A DNA stretch of 64,000 bases, taken from positions 1,954,011 through 2,018,010 of the forward strand of contig NZ_KB910516.1 of NCBI RefSeq assembly GCF_000372825.1. The letters are read 5' to 3'. The translations under genes were made by a program, and so were the position numbers. Origin of the DNA: Methylobacterium sp. 77 (lineage in GTDB: Bacteria > Pseudomonadota > Alphaproteobacteria > Rhizobiales > Beijerinckiaceae). The notes beneath the pieces were generated by a model. That model made no database searches, was not told the origin of the DNA, and saw only the letters and a program-made list of their open reading frames with translations. Below are positions 46,556-55,700 of this stretch, piece after piece. The stretch's first letter is position 1, and each line of letters begins with the position of its first letter.

Positions 46556-47440
46556 ATGAAACTGGTGCGTCACGGAGATGTGGGCGACGAGAAGCCCGGC
46601 TTGATCGACGCGCAGGGCGGATTGCGGGACCTGTCGGGCGTCGTGCGCGATATTTCTGGGGCGACCCTCGCCACGACCTCGCTCGAGCGCCTGCGCGCCA
46701 TCGATCCCGAGACGTTGCCGCTGCTGAAGCCGGAGACGCGCCTCGGCCCCTGTGTCGGCGGCACGCGCAACTTCATCGCGATCGGGCTGAACTATTCCGA
46801 CCACGCGGCGGAGATCGGGGCCGACATCCCGGCCGAGCCGATCGTGTTCAACAAGGCGCCGTCCTGCATCTCCGGCCCCAACGACCGGGTGATCCTGCCG
46901 AAGGGGTCGGCCAAGACGGATTGGGAGGTGGAACTCGCCATCGTCATCGGCGCGCGCGCATCCTATGTCCACGCCAACGAGGCCCTGTCCTACGTGGCCG
47001 GCCTGTGCCTCTGCAACGACGTCTCCGAGCGCGAATACCAGCTCGAGCGCGGCGGCACCTGGACCAAGGGCAAGGGCTGCCCGACCTTCGGTCCGCTCGG
47101 CCCCTGGCTGGTGACGCTGGACGAGATCCCCGACCCGGCCGGCCTCGACCTCTGGCTCGACGTGAATGGTGAGCGGATGCAGGCCGGCTCGACCTCGACG
47201 ATGATCTTCGGCGTCGCCCAGATCGTCGCCTATCTCTCGCATTTCATGATGCTGGAGCCGGGCGACGTGATCACCACCGGCACCCCTCCCGGAGTGGGTA
47301 TGGCCCGCAAGCCCCCGCGCTTCCTCAAGAGCGGCGACGTGATGACCCTCGGCATCTCCGGCCTCGGCGAGCAGCGCCAGGAGATCGTCGCCTTCGACGA
47401 CTGGACGGCGAAGGTCGCTGCCGGCGAACCGACTCATTGA
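46556..47440 (+). CDS. Fumarylacetoacetate hydrolase (FAH) family protein
   Basis: 294 residues from ATG 46556 with GGAGCGAG upstream. NFIAIGLNYSDHAAEIGADIPAEPIVFNKAPSCI, PKGSAKTDWEVELAIVIG (metal-binding Glu of the EVELA motif), GYxxCNDVSEREYQ and DVITTGTPPGVGMARKPPRFLKSGDVM are the FAHD1/2-oxohept-3-ene-dioate-type signatures. Members hydrolyse or decarboxylate 2-keto acids (acylpyruvase, oxaloacetate decarboxylase, HpaG-like). Substrate unknown. Confidence 0.92.
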   Translation: MKLVRHGDVGDEKPGLIDAQGGLRDLSGVVRDISGATLATTSLERLRAIDPETLPLLKPETRLGPCVGGTRNFIAIGLNYSDHAAEIGADIPAEPIVFNKAPSCISGPNDRVILPKGSAKTDWEVELAIVIGARASYVHANEALSYVAGLCLCNDVSEREYQLERGGTWTKGKGCPTFGPLGPWLVTLDEIPDPAGLDLWLDVNGERMQAGSTSTMIFGVAQIVAYLSHFMMLEPGDVITTGTPPGVGMARKPPRFLKSGDVMTLGISGLGEQRQEIVAFDDWTAKVAAGEPTH

Positions 47441-47465
47441 GATGAGTCGGGGATCGAAATCCCCG
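47431..47465. terminator. Two tandem hairpins at the end of the FAH gene
   Basis: GACTCAT/ATGAGTC (47431-47437 and 47442-47448) overlaps the stop codon, and CGGGGAT/ATCCCCG (47448-47454 and 47459-47465) with a CGAA loop follows directly. There is no T-run. This is a likely transcript end, possibly Rho-assisted. Confidence 0.45.
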
Positions 47466-47561
47466 CTCGTTCGTCTCTATCTGCTGTAGCCGGCTTGGCG
47501 GACGGGTTGGCAGGTAAACTGCGTCGCGTGGCCGAGCCCAGGCAGTTGGAAGGACCTCCCC

Positions 47562-48554
47562 TTGAGCATCGGACTGATCGCCCTCCTCGATGACATCGCG
47601 GGGCTCGCCAAGGTCGCGGCCGCGTCCCTCGACGACGTCGCCGGGCAAGCCGCCAAGGCCGGCGCGAAGGCGGCGGGCGTCGTCATCGACGATGCCGCCG
47701 TAACGCCGCGCTATGTCGTGGGCTTCGCGGCCGAGCGCGAATTGCCGATCGTGGCCAAGATCGCCATCGGTTCGCTGCGCAACAAGATGTTCTTCCTGCT
47801 GCCGGCGGCGCTCCTGCTCCAGGCCTTCGCCCCCTGGGCGATCACCCCCCTGCTGATGCTCGGCGGTGCCTATCTCTGCTACGAGGGGACCGAGAAGGTC
47901 TACGAGGCGCTGTTCCCGCATCAGGCTCATGCGCACGAGGCCAAGCTCGACGCCGATGCCGGTGACGGGCAGGCGCTGGAGGCGCGCAAGGTCTCCAGCG
48001 CGATCAAGACGGATTTCATCCTGTCGGCCGAGATCATGGCGATCTCCCTGGCTTCCCTGCCCGAGGGCAGCATCTGGACGAAGGCCATCGTCCTCGCGGT
48101 CGTCGCCATCGGCATCACCGTCTTCGTCTATGGCGGCGTCGCGCTCATCGTGAAGGCGGACGATGCCGGGGTCGCGATGGCGAAGAACGCCTCCGCCTCC
48201 GTGTTCGGCAGCGCGATCCGCGGCTTCGGCCGTGCCCTGGTCAAGGGGATGCCGGTCTTCCTGCAGCTTCTCGCCATCGTCGGGACGGCGGCGATGATCT
48301 GGGTCGGCGGCGGCATTCTCGTCCATGGACTCGAAGGCTACGGCCTGCCCCAGGTGGCGCACGCGATCCATGAGGCCGCCGCGGCCACCGCGAAGCTCGT
48401 CCCGCCGATCGGATCCATCCTCGAATGGGTGGTGACGGCGGCAGGGTCGGGCCTCGTCGGCCTCGTGGTCGGCGCAGCACTCATACCCATCGCCAGCTAT
48501 CTCATCGCGCCGGTCTGGTCGGGCCTGTCGGGGCTGCGCAGCAAGACGGCGTGA
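47562..48554 (+). CDS. DUF808 (YedI) family inner-membrane protein
   Basis: 330 residues from TTG 47562, which has GGAAGGA about 8 bp upstream. MSIGLIALLDDIAGLAKVAAASLDDVAGQAAKAGAKAAGVVIDDAAVTPRYV is the DUF808 N-terminus, followed by about six membrane segments. Conserved membrane protein of unknown function. Encoded alone, 121 bp after the FAH gene. Confidence 0.9.
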   Translation: MSIGLIALLDDIAGLAKVAAASLDDVAGQAAKAGAKAAGVVIDDAAVTPRYVVGFAAERELPIVAKIAIGSLRNKMFFLLPAALLLQAFAPWAITPLLMLGGAYLCYEGTEKVYEALFPHQAHAHEAKLDADAGDGQALEARKVSSAIKTDFILSAEIMAISLASLPEGSIWTKAIVLAVVAIGITVFVYGGVALIVKADDAGVAMAKNASASVFGSAIRGFGRALVKGMPVFLQLLAIVGTAAMIWVGGGILVHGLEGYGLPQVAHAIHEAAAATAKLVPPIGSILEWVVTAAGSGLVGLVVGAALIPIASYLIAPVWSGLSGLRSKTA

Positions 48555-48635
48555 GCCGCCTGAACCCCTCCCCTGAAGCGGAAACCGACCGGGCATGCAG
48601 CGGCCCGGCTTGATTTTCCCGGCGAGATTCGCCTC

Positions 48636-49664
48636 ATGGGGGCCATGACCGAGACCGTGGCCGCCCTCGCCCCCTTCCCCGCGACCGAGATCGCTGCGAT
48701 CCGCCACGATTGGACCGTGGCCGAGATCCAGGCGATCCACGACCTGCCGCTGCTCGACCTCGTGTTCCGGGCGGCGCAGGTCCATCGCGCCCATAACGAT
48801 CCGGCCGACATCCAGCGCGCCAGCCTCCTGTCGATCAAGACCGGCGCCTGCCCCGAGGATTGCGCCTATTGCCCGCAATCGGCGCATCACAAGGGCACCG
48901 ACCTGCCGCGCGAGCGCCTGATGCCGGTGGACACGGTGCTGAAGGAAGCCGCTGCCGCGAAGGCCGCCGGCGCTCACCGCTTCTGCATGGGCGCCGCCTG
49001 GCGCCAGCCCAAGGACGGACCGGAATTCGATGCCGTCCTGTCGATGGTGCGCGGTGTCCGTGGCCTCGGGATGGAGGCCTGCGTCACGCTCGGCATGCTC
49101 ACCCCCTCGCAGGCGGGTCGTCTCGCCGAGGCCGGGCTGACCTCCTACAACCACAACCTCGATACCGGCCCCGACTTCTACGGCGACATCATCTCGACGC
49201 GGACCTACGAAGACCGCCTGAACACCCTGCAGAACGTGCGCGATGCCGGGATCGGCGTCTGCTGCGGCGGCATCGTCGGCATGGGCGAGGGCGTGAAGGA
49301 TCGCGCGGCGATGCTCCAGGTGCTCGCCACCCACGCTCCCCATCCCGAGAGCGTTCCGATCAACGCGCTGGTGGCCGTGGAGGGCACGCCCCTCGAAGAT
49401 CGGCCGCCGGTGGACCCGCTCGATCTCGTGCGCATGTGCGCGACGGCGCGGATCGTGATGCCGAAGGCCCGCGTGCGCCTCAGCGCCGGCCGCAAGGACC
49501 TGACTCGCGAAGCGCAGATCCTGTGCTTTATGGCCGGCGCCAACTCGATCTTCTACGGCGAGCGCCTGCTCACCACGGCCAATAACGAGACCGATGCTGA
49601 CGCCGAACTGCTCCGCGACATCGGCATCACCGTGCCGGGGCTGACCCTCGCCGCCGCGGAATAG
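48636..49664 (+). CDS. bioB: Biotin synthase
   Basis: 342 residues, radical-SAM. The cluster Cys are C72, C76 and C79 in [52 protein letters not shown] carries the residues for the 2Fe-2S site and substrate, and [38 protein letters not shown] is the C-terminal part. It makes biotin, needed here by PccA among others. ATG 48645 is an alternative start. Convergent with the histidine kinase gene, 3 bp apart. Confidence 0.96.
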   Translation: MGAMTETVAALAPFPATEIAAIRHDWTVAEIQAIHDLPLLDLVFRAAQVHRAHNDPADIQRASLLSIKTGACPEDCAYCPQSAHHKGTDLPRERLMPVDTVLKEAAAAKAAGAHRFCMGAAWRQPKDGPEFDAVLSMVRGVRGLGMEACVTLGMLTPSQAGRLAEAGLTSYNHNLDTGPDFYGDIISTRTYEDRLNTLQNVRDAGIGVCCGGIVGMGEGVKDRAAMLQVLATHAPHPESVPINALVAVEGTPLEDRPPVDPLDLVRMCATARIVMPKARVRLSAGRKDLTREAQILCFMAGANSIFYGERLLTTANNETDADAELLRDIGITVPGLTLAAAE

Positions 49665-49667
49665 ACC

Positions 49668-51173
49668 TCAGAGCGAGGACGGCGCGCGGTCCGGGATCAC
49701 GATCCGGAAGCGGGCGCCCTCCCCGTCCTCCGTCTGATCGAGGGTGAGGCTGCCGCCCTGGAACTGGATCAGCTCGGCGGCGATCGGCAGCCCGAGTCCG
49801 GTTCCGCCCGCCCGCATCGACCCCTCGAAGGGCGAGAACAGGTTCGCCCTCGCCCGTTCGGGAAGTCCCGGTCCGTTATCCGAGATCACGACCGTCACCT
49901 GTCCCGCCCCGAACCGGCCCTGACGCGTGGCCCGGATCTCGATGACCGGGTCGGGCGTCCGGGTGCTGTCCGCGCTCAGGGCCTGGACGGCGTTGCGCAC
50001 GATGTTGGCGAGTGCCCGCGAGAACTGATCGGGATCGACCTCCACCTCGAGATCCCGCCCGCAGACCACGCGAATCGTCACCCGTGACGCATCGTCGAGC
50101 CTGGACAGGTCGGATTGCTCGTCGAGCAGCGGCGCGAGCCTCACCTTCCGCCGCTGCGGCACGGCCTCCGTCGCCCTCCCATAGGCCAGCGTCTCCTCGC
50201 AGAAGCGGATCGCCCGGCCGAGGGTCGCGAGCAGTCGGGGGGCGATGCGCTGGACCGCCGGGTCGGGCACCGTTTCGAGCCGGTCGCCGAGGAGCTGCGC
50301 GGTGGTGAGCAGGTTGCGCAGTTCGTGGTTGATCTTGCTCACCGACAGGCCGAGTTCGGCGAGACGGCGCTTCTGGCGGAGCTCGTTGGCGAGCGCGCTC
50401 TCCATGCGGGCAAGGGCCACCTCCGCATGGCCGATCTCGTCGGTTCTGCGCGAGGGCGTGATGATGCGGTCGCTGCCCTGCGGATCGTCCGCGAATTCCG
50501 TGATGTTGCGGGCGAGACGCCGGACCGGACGCACGATGATCCGCTGCAGCATCAGGAAGACGAGGCCGGCGACGGCCGCGGCGATCGCCAGCGACGACAG
50601 CAGCAGACGGCCGGCGAAGTCGATCAGCGCCTCGCGCAAGGGCGCTTCGTCGATGAGGATCTCGACGAGGTCGAACCCGTCGCGCCCGTGGCCGACCACC
50701 CGGATCGGCGCGGTATTTTCGGTGAAGACGGTGTTCCACGCCCCCCCGATGGAGGCGACCCAATCGTGCGAGCGCAGGTCGACGAGGCCCGAGACTTCCG
50801 AGGGCATCGCCTCCACCGCGAGGAGACGGCGTGTCCCGTCGCCGCGCACCGCGATGGCCCTGGCGCCGACGCCTTTCAGGAGATGCCGCGCGAGATCCTC
50901 CGAGACGCGCTGGTCGGGCGAAGCGTCGAGGACCAGGGCGGCGATCTGGGCGGCGGCGATGCGGTCCGACAGCCATATCCGCCGGTAATTCGCCACGGTC
51001 GGCACGTAGATCAGGATTTCGACCAGCGCGACGAAGGCGATGGTGACGAGGAACAGGCGGCCCGACAGGCCGAGATGGCGGACGATTCCCCTCCGCGTCT
51101 CCGCCTGGACGGCAATAGGCGCCTCCATGCCGGCGCGCGGCGTCGCGTCCATCACGGGTCCCCGATCATCCAT
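49668..51173 (-). CDS. Orphan HAMP-domain sensor histidine kinase
   Basis: 501 residues. Two membrane segments (about 38-60 and 192-212) enclose a periplasmic sensor of about 130 residues. Then come a HAMP (RIIVRPVRRLARNITEFADD), the phosphorylated His in SKINHELRNLLTTAQLLGDRL, and an HATPase_c with the N box RALANIVRNAVQAL, G1 VISDNGPGLP and G2 GTGLGLPIAAEL. It is a complete kinase; the response regulator is not adjacent. Three 13-bp repeats about 100 bp upstream (51271-51309) may bind a regulator. Confidence 0.92.
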   Translation of the reverse strand: MDDRGPVMDATPRAGMEAPIAVQAETRRGIVRHLGLSGRLFLVTIAFVALVEILIYVPTVANYRRIWLSDRIAAAQIAALVLDASPDQRVSEDLARHLLKGVGARAIAVRGDGTRRLLAVEAMPSEVSGLVDLRSHDWVASIGGAWNTVFTENTAPIRVVGHGRDGFDLVEILIDEAPLREALIDFAGRLLLSSLAIAAAVAGLVFLMLQRIIVRPVRRLARNITEFADDPQGSDRIITPSRRTDEIGHAEVALARMESALANELRQKRRLAELGLSVSKINHELRNLLTTAQLLGDRLETVPDPAVQRIAPRLLATLGRAIRFCEETLAYGRATEAVPQRRKVRLAPLLDEQSDLSRLDDASRVTIRVVCGRDLEVEVDPDQFSRALANIVRNAVQALSADSTRTPDPVIEIRATRQGRFGAGQVTVVISDNGPGLPERARANLFSPFEGSMRAGGTGLGLPIAAELIQFQGGSLTLDQTEDGEGARFRIVIPDRAPSSL

Positions 51174-51270
51174 GGTCCCGGGCTTCTTCGCGCGTCCCGG
51201 TTTTTCCGGCGCGGCTCCGAGCCCCGACCGTCATTCCGCACTCTCGATGCCCGGCAGGAATACGCGCCGG

Positions 51271-51309
51271 GACAGTTTTGCAAGGCAGTCTTGCAAAACA
51301 GTTCTACAA
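51271..51309. repeat. Three contiguous 13-bp direct repeats
   Basis: GACAGTTTTGCAA (51271-51283), GGCAGTCTTGCAA (51284-51296) and AACAGTTCTACAA (51297-51309): consensus RRCAGTYYTRCAA. TTTTGCAAG/CTTGCAAAA at 51276-51298 is also a perfect 9-bp palindrome. It lies in the 197-bp gap before the kinase start at 51173. Phased 13-bp repeats suggest cooperative regulator binding. Confidence 0.75.
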
Positions 51310-51370
51310 GACGACCTCGCATGACGGTTACGCTCCGGGCGCGCGCCCGTCGAGTACCCGATTTCAGGGA

Positions 51371-52153
51371 TCATGCCGCACCGGCTCGTCTGCGGGCGAA
51401 CCGGCGCCTGAGGCCGATCGAGAGAAGGGCGAAGGCGGCGAGGCTGCCGAGGCCGGCGACCGTCTTGACGGTGACGAGCGACCGCAGGGATAGGGCTTCG
51501 TCGCAGGCCGTGGCGCCGCTCGCGAGGCAGGCGGCCTTGGCCGCCTCGTTGGCCGCGACGACATCCTCGATCGCCGATCCGGCCGTGGCATAGACGAAGG
51601 CGCCGGGCATCAGGCCGAGAAAGGTGGCGGTGACGAAGATCCGCAAGGACACGCCGAACGCCGCCGGGGCGAGGTTCGTCATCCAGAAGGGGAAGATCGG
51701 CAGCAGCCTCAGGACGAGGATGTAGCCGAAGGCGTCGTCGCGAAATCCCGCGGCGAGGCGGGCGAGACGCGGCCCGGCGCGGGCCAGGAGGAGGTCCGAG
51801 ACCGGCCCCCGGCCGATGACGAAGACGATGGCCGCCCCCGTCGTCGCCGAGACGAGGGCGATGCCCGCGCCGGTGGTCACGCCGAACAGGAAACCGCACA
51901 GGATCGTCAGCACCAGCGAGGCCGGCACCGACACGATCACGCAGCCGACATAGATCAGTCCCGCGATCGCGATGGCGCGGTGCCGGTCCTGGGCCACCGC
52001 CTCGACCAGCCAGGCGCGATAGGACAGCAGGCGGTCGAGGCTGAGGAGATGCGAGGCGCCCGAGACGAGGACGCCCAGCGAGATCGCGATCAGCGCGAGA
52101 ACGGGCAGCCACCGCAGGACGCGGCGGACGGAACCGCGCGATGGGCGCGTCAT
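51371..52153 (-). CDS. TVP38/TMEM64 (DedA-like) family membrane protein
   Basis: 260 residues. About six membrane segments with the VTT-domain pattern: GLIYVGCVIVSVPASLVLTILCGFLFGVTTGAGIALVSATTGAAIVFVIGR, ILVLRLLPIFPFWMTNLAPAAFGVSLRIFVTATFLGLMPGAFVYATAG. Family members scramble or transport lipids. Two Cys lie in a short loop near the C-terminus (ACLASGATACDEAL). It starts 22 bp after the PmtA-like gene, probably co-transcribed, which suggests a phospholipid theme. Confidence 0.9.
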   Translation of the reverse strand: MTRPSRGSVRRVLRWLPVLALIAISLGVLVSGASHLLSLDRLLSYRAWLVEAVAQDRHRAIAIAGLIYVGCVIVSVPASLVLTILCGFLFGVTTGAGIALVSATTGAAIVFVIGRGPVSDLLLARAGPRLARLAAGFRDDAFGYILVLRLLPIFPFWMTNLAPAAFGVSLRIFVTATFLGLMPGAFVYATAGSAIEDVVAANEAAKAACLASGATACDEALSLRSLVTVKTVAGLGSLAAFALLSIGLRRRFARRRAGAA

Positions 52154-52175
52154 GGCCCGTTTTCGCCGCGCCGGA

Positions 52176-52826
52176 TTAGCCGGCCTTCCGCATCCGGAGG
52201 ATCTTGAAGAAGCCGCCCGGGAAGGTCGGCGAGACGCCGATGAACTCGACGCCGTTGCGCTGTGCCCAGGCCTCGATCCGCGTCGACTTGAAGGCCGAGG
52301 ACCAGCCGATCTTGGTGCAGAGCGGCGCCACGATCTCCTCGACCTTGGCGACGGCGCCCTTGGTCTGGCCGAAATGGTTGGCGAGCACGATCTCGCCGCC
52401 CGGACGCACCACACGGAGGAATTCCGACAGCGCGGCCTCGGGGTCCGGGACCAGGGTGATGAGGAACTGGGCGACCACCGCGTCGAAGCTGGCATCGGCA
52501 TAGCCGAGGCGACATACATCCATCACCTGAAGGCCGCGGACATGGCTGAGCCGGCGGCGCAGCACCTTGGTGCGGGCGCGTTTCAGCATGTCCTCGGAGA
52601 GATCGACGCCGCAGACGAAGCTGCCGGCTGGATAATAGCCGAGGGACAGGCCGGTGCCGACGCCCGCCTCGAGGATGCGCGGCCCGCAGGCGGTCGCGGC
52701 CATCACCGCGTCGCGGGCGGCGGGCTCGGTGAGCTTGTCGTAGACGACGTCATAGACCGGTGCCCAGCGGGCATAGGCCTTGCGCATCAGGGCCGTGCTC
52801 GGACCGGCCTGCGGCTCGCTCAGCAT
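52176..52826 (-). CDS. Class I SAM methyltransferase, PmtA-like (phosphatidylethanolamine N-methyltransferase)
   Basis: 216 residues. RKAYARWAPVYDVVYDKLTEPAARDAVMAATACGPRILEAGVGTGLSLGYYPAGSFVCGVDLSEDMLKRA contains SAM motif I (EAGVGTG) and the acidic loop (GVDLSEDM). VAQFLITLVPDPEAALSEFLRVVRPGGEIVLANHF is motif III. The family resembles Rhodobacter/Rhizobium PmtA, which makes phosphatidylcholine. Phospholipid specificity is inferred. Next to mnmA (50 bp) and the TVP38 gene (22 bp) on the same strand. Confidence 0.83.
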   Translation of the reverse strand: MLSEPQAGPSTALMRKAYARWAPVYDVVYDKLTEPAARDAVMAATACGPRILEAGVGTGLSLGYYPAGSFVCGVDLSEDMLKRARTKVLRRRLSHVRGLQVMDVCRLGYADASFDAVVAQFLITLVPDPEAALSEFLRVVRPGGEIVLANHFGQTKGAVAKVEEIVAPLCTKIGWSSAFKSTRIEAWAQRNGVEFIGVSPTFPGGFFKILRMRKAG

Positions 52827-52876
52827 ATCGTCTCTGGATCCTGCGGATGGGAAGGGTGGTGTCTCGGGCGGCGGTT

Positions 52877-54049
52877 TCAGGCCGCTCGGATCGATGCGTC
52901 TTGCGCCGCTCCGGCTGCCAACGCGTCGATGCGCCGGATGGTGCCGCCGCCGAGCACGCGCGAGCGCGGGTTCTCATCGACGTAGATGACGCAGGCCTGG
53001 CCCGGCGAGACGCCGTCCTCCGGCGTGGCGAGAACGATCTCGGCGCTCGCTCCGCCCGGGGCGAAGGTCAGGAAGGCCGGACGCGGCTCGCGGGTCGAGC
53101 GGACGCGGACGGCCACCGGCATGTCCTCGACCTCGCCGAACGGCGCTTCACCGAGCCAGTTCAGGTCGTCGAGGCGGATGCGGCTGGTGGCGAGGGCCGA
53201 GCGCGGGCCGACCACCACGCGGGCCGATGACGGTTCCAGCCGGATCACGTAGAGTGGTTCGCCGACGGCGAGGCGAAGGCCCTTCCGCTGGCCGACCGTG
53301 TAATGGATGATGCCCTCGTGCTGGCCGAGCACGCGGCCGTCGAGATCGACGATGTCGCCCGCGCGCGCCGCATCCGGCCGCAGCTTGGCGATCACGTCGG
53401 CGTAGCGCCCCTGCGGCACGAAGCAGATGTCCTGGCTGTCGGCCTTCTCGGCGATGGCGAGGCCGAGTTCGCGGGCGAGGCGCCGCGTCTCGTCCTTGGG
53501 CAGTTCGCCGAGGGGAAAGCGCAGGAAATCGAGCTGCTCGCGCGTCGTCGCGTAGAGGAAGTAGCTCTGGTCGCGGGCCGGATCGAGGGCGCGGTAGAGG
53601 CCGCGACCGCCCGATTCCAGGGGCCGGCTCGCCACGTAATGGCCGGTGGCCAGCACGTCGGCATCGAGGTCGCGTGCCGTAGCGAGAAGATCGCGAAACT
53701 TGATCGAGCGGTTGCACTCGACGCACGGGATCGGCGTCTCGCCGGCGAGATAGCTCTCCGCGAAACGGTCGATCACCGATTCCCGGAACCGGTCCTCGTA
53801 ATCGAGCACGTAGTGCGGGATGCCCAGGGTCTCGGCCACGCGGCGCGCGTCGTGGATGTCCTGCCCGGCGCAGCATGCGCCCTTGCGATGGACCGCAGCG
53901 CCGTGATCGTAGAGCTGGAGCGTGATCCCGACGACATCGTAGCCCTGCTGCTTCAGCAGGCCGGCCACGACGGACGAATCCACGCCGCCGGACATGGCGA
54001 CGACGACACGCGTCTCGTGCGGGGCCTTGGGTAGGTCGAGGGAGTTCAT
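52877..54049 (-). CDS. mnmA: tRNA-specific 2-thiouridylase
   Basis: 390 residues. The PP-loop is [13 protein letters not shown]. The catalytic Cys pair is in [13 protein letters not shown] and [29 protein letters not shown] and the C-terminal [17 protein letters not shown] complete the family. It makes s2U34 in tRNA-Lys, -Glu and -Gln. ATG 54049 ([10 protein letters not shown]) was chosen; GTG 54052 is adjacent. Upstream, 54050-54319 is a divergent promoter region shared with fliK. Confidence 0.95.
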   Translation of the reverse strand: MNSLDLPKAPHETRVVVAMSGGVDSSVVAGLLKQQGYDVVGITLQLYDHGAAVHRKGACCAGQDIHDARRVAETLGIPHYVLDYEDRFRESVIDRFAESYLAGETPIPCVECNRSIKFRDLLATARDLDADVLATGHYVASRPLESGGRGLYRALDPARDQSYFLYATTREQLDFLRFPLGELPKDETRRLARELGLAIAEKADSQDICFVPQGRYADVIAKLRPDAARAGDIVDLDGRVLGQHEGIIHYTVGQRKGLRLAVGEPLYVIRLEPSSARVVVGPRSALATSRIRLDDLNWLGEAPFGEVEDMPVAVRVRSTREPRPAFLTFAPGGASAEIVLATPEDGVSPGQACVIYVDENPRSRVLGGGTIRRIDALAAGAAQDASIRAA

Positions 54050-54166
54050 CACGTCACGGGTTCGCCGGCAGGCCGCAATGCCCGCTCACGCCGAGTCTAT
54101 AGCGATCCTGACGCCGAACTTCCAGGCGCGCCGGGGTCGCCCGTTCCCGCACCTCGGAGCGTCGTG

Positions 54167-54185
54167 CCCGGCAGATCTTGCCGGG
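54167..54185. promoter_or_regulatory. ftr-like FlbD-binding dyad upstream of fliK
   Basis: CCCGGCA-GATCT-TGCCGGG, a perfect 7-bp dyad in a 19-bp element, 91-109 bp upstream of the sigma-54 -24 box. In form and placement it matches the ftr enhancers bound by FlbD in Caulobacter, as I recall them. A matching element lies at 56999-57017. Confidence 0.55.
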
Positions 54186-54255
54186 TCACGGCCGTTTCCG
54201 CCGAGCCGCGCCGTGACGATCCCTCTGTCCATAAAAATTATCGTTCTCCGTCAAG

Positions 54256-54269
54256 GCTTTGCGCAAAGC
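54256..54269. promoter_or_regulatory. Perfect 14-bp palindrome next to the fliK promoter
   Basis: GCTTTGCGCAAAGC is self-complementary and ends 6 bp before the -24 element of the sigma-54 promoter. It could be a repressor site; no regulator is identified. Confidence 0.4.
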
Positions 54270-54275
54270 GGCATC

Positions 54276-54290
54276 TGGCTCGGACCTTGC
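54276..54290 (+). promoter_or_regulatory. Sigma-54 (-24/-12) promoter of fliK
   Basis: TGGC, seven bases (TCGGACC), TTGC: GG at 54277-54278 and GC at 54289-54290 with the required 10-bp spacing, close to the TGGCACGRNNNTTGC consensus with one change. The predicted start of transcription at about 54302 is 18 bp before the fliK ATG. RpoN and FlbD (encoded at 60847) would drive it. Confidence 0.65.
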
Positions 54291-54319
54291 GCGGAGAGGG
54301 TCAGAGGAGAGTGTGCCTG

Positions 54320-55690
54320 ATGGCCCTGACGTCGACCAAGATGGAGTATCCGGTGCGCTCCGCGACCATGACGGCCGCGCGTCCCGCCACGACCTCCCGA
54401 CTCGACGCGACGAGCCGCGAAGCCTTCGCCGTTCTGGAGCGCGACCCGGCCCCGGCAGCGCGCCGACCACTGGATGTGCCGCGCGAGCAGGCTCAAAGGG
54501 CCATGCCGCGTCGGGAGGCGGAACCGAAACCGGCCGAGCGGGAGGCTCGTCCCGAGCGCGAGGCTGCTGCGCCCAGGCCGGCCGATTCCGCGTCGAAGGC
54601 CAAGCGGGCCACCGAATCGAACGCCCCATCATCGGGAGAGGCGACACGGCCTGCTCCCGCCCCGGCGAAGGCTGACGCAGGGCCCTCCCCCGCTGTCCCT
54701 CAGGCGGTAAAGGTCCAGGCGCCCGCCCCGAATGCCGCGATGGGAGCGCCCGTCACGGTCCAGGCGCAGGCTGCTCAGGAAGCCGGTGCGGTCGTGGGAA
54801 CACCGGGCGAGACCGAGGACACGGAGGTTTCCGCGGACGAGACCGACGGCGAGACCTCGGACAAGTCGGCCCTGGCGGAGGCGCCTGCGGTGCTGCCGGG
54901 TCTACTCATCGCGCCGCCTCCGGCGAATGCAGCCACGATCCAGGCCCGGACCGGCACATTCTCGCCGGGTGCGGGCGAAGCCGCCCCGGCCCACGTCTTC
55001 GGGCCGTCGGGTAGCGCCGCCCAGCAGGCCGCCCAGCAGAATGTGGTGCCCGTCGTCGAAACCGATGCGAAGGTGGCATCCGATGGCGATGCGTCGGTCG
55101 GCAAGGCCTTCGAGGCGCTCGCGCCGGTCGCGACCGCCTCCTTCGGTGATTTCGTCGCCGCTGCGCCGACCGCTTCCGCATCCGCGCCGGCCGCGAACGC
55201 CGTCGCACCGACCCCCGATTCCGGCGCCGCACCGACTCAGGCTCAATCCGCGCCGGTGCCGCTCGGCGCGGTGCCGATGACGATCGGGTTGCGGTCGCTC
55301 GCCGGGTCGAACCGGTTCGAGATCCGCCTCGATCCCAAGGATCTCGGGCGGATCGACGTCAATCTCGATATCGACAAGGACAACGGCACCGTCACCGCCC
55401 ATCTGGTGGTCGACCGGCCCGAGACCCTGGCGCTTCTCCAGCGCGATGCCGGCAATCTCCAGCAGGCCCTGTCGCAGGCCGGCTTCGATACCGGCGACAC
55501 CAGCATCAACCTGTCCCTGCGCAGCGATACCGGCTCCGACGGACGCCGCGGCACCGAGCAGGAGGGCGGAAGCGGCCGCGGAGGCCCCTCCGGCGGACCC
55601 GGTTCCGACCTGAAAGACCCACGCCCGTCCATCGATGCCATGCCGCTGCGAATGCTGCGCGGCCTCGCCTGCATCGACATCCGTATCTGA
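54320..55690 (+). CDS. fliK: Flagellar hook-length control protein FliK
   Basis: 456 residues. A long Ala/Pro/Glu-rich, low-complexity N-terminal region (1-310) precedes a conserved C-terminal FliK domain (about 320-410): LAGSNRFEIRLDPKDLGRIDVNLDIDKDNGTVTAHLVVDRPETLALLQRD, LQQALSQAGFD. A Gly/Ser-rich tail follows. FliK measures hook length and switches export specificity. ATG 54320 follows GAGGAG; GTG 54311 is a possible start. It is 10 bp before flgD, and a sigma-54 promoter lies just upstream. Confidence 0.88.
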   Translation: MALTSTKMEYPVRSATMTAARPATTSRLDATSREAFAVLERDPAPAARRPLDVPREQAQRAMPRREAEPKPAEREARPEREAAAPRPADSASKAKRATESNAPSSGEATRPAPAPAKADAGPSPAVPQAVKVQAPAPNAAMGAPVTVQAQAAQEAGAVVGTPGETEDTEVSADETDGETSDKSALAEAPAVLPGLLIAPPPANAATIQARTGTFSPGAGEAAPAHVFGPSGSAAQQAAQQNVVPVVETDAKVASDGDASVGKAFEALAPVATASFGDFVAAAPTASASAPAANAVAPTPDSGAAPTQAQSAPVPLGAVPMTIGLRSLAGSNRFEIRLDPKDLGRIDVNLDIDKDNGTVTAHLVVDRPETLALLQRDAGNLQQALSQAGFDTGDTSINLSLRSDTGSDGRRGTEQEGGSGRGGPSGGPGSDLKDPRPSIDAMPLRMLRGLACIDIRI

Positions 55691-55700
55691 GGAGAGCGCC

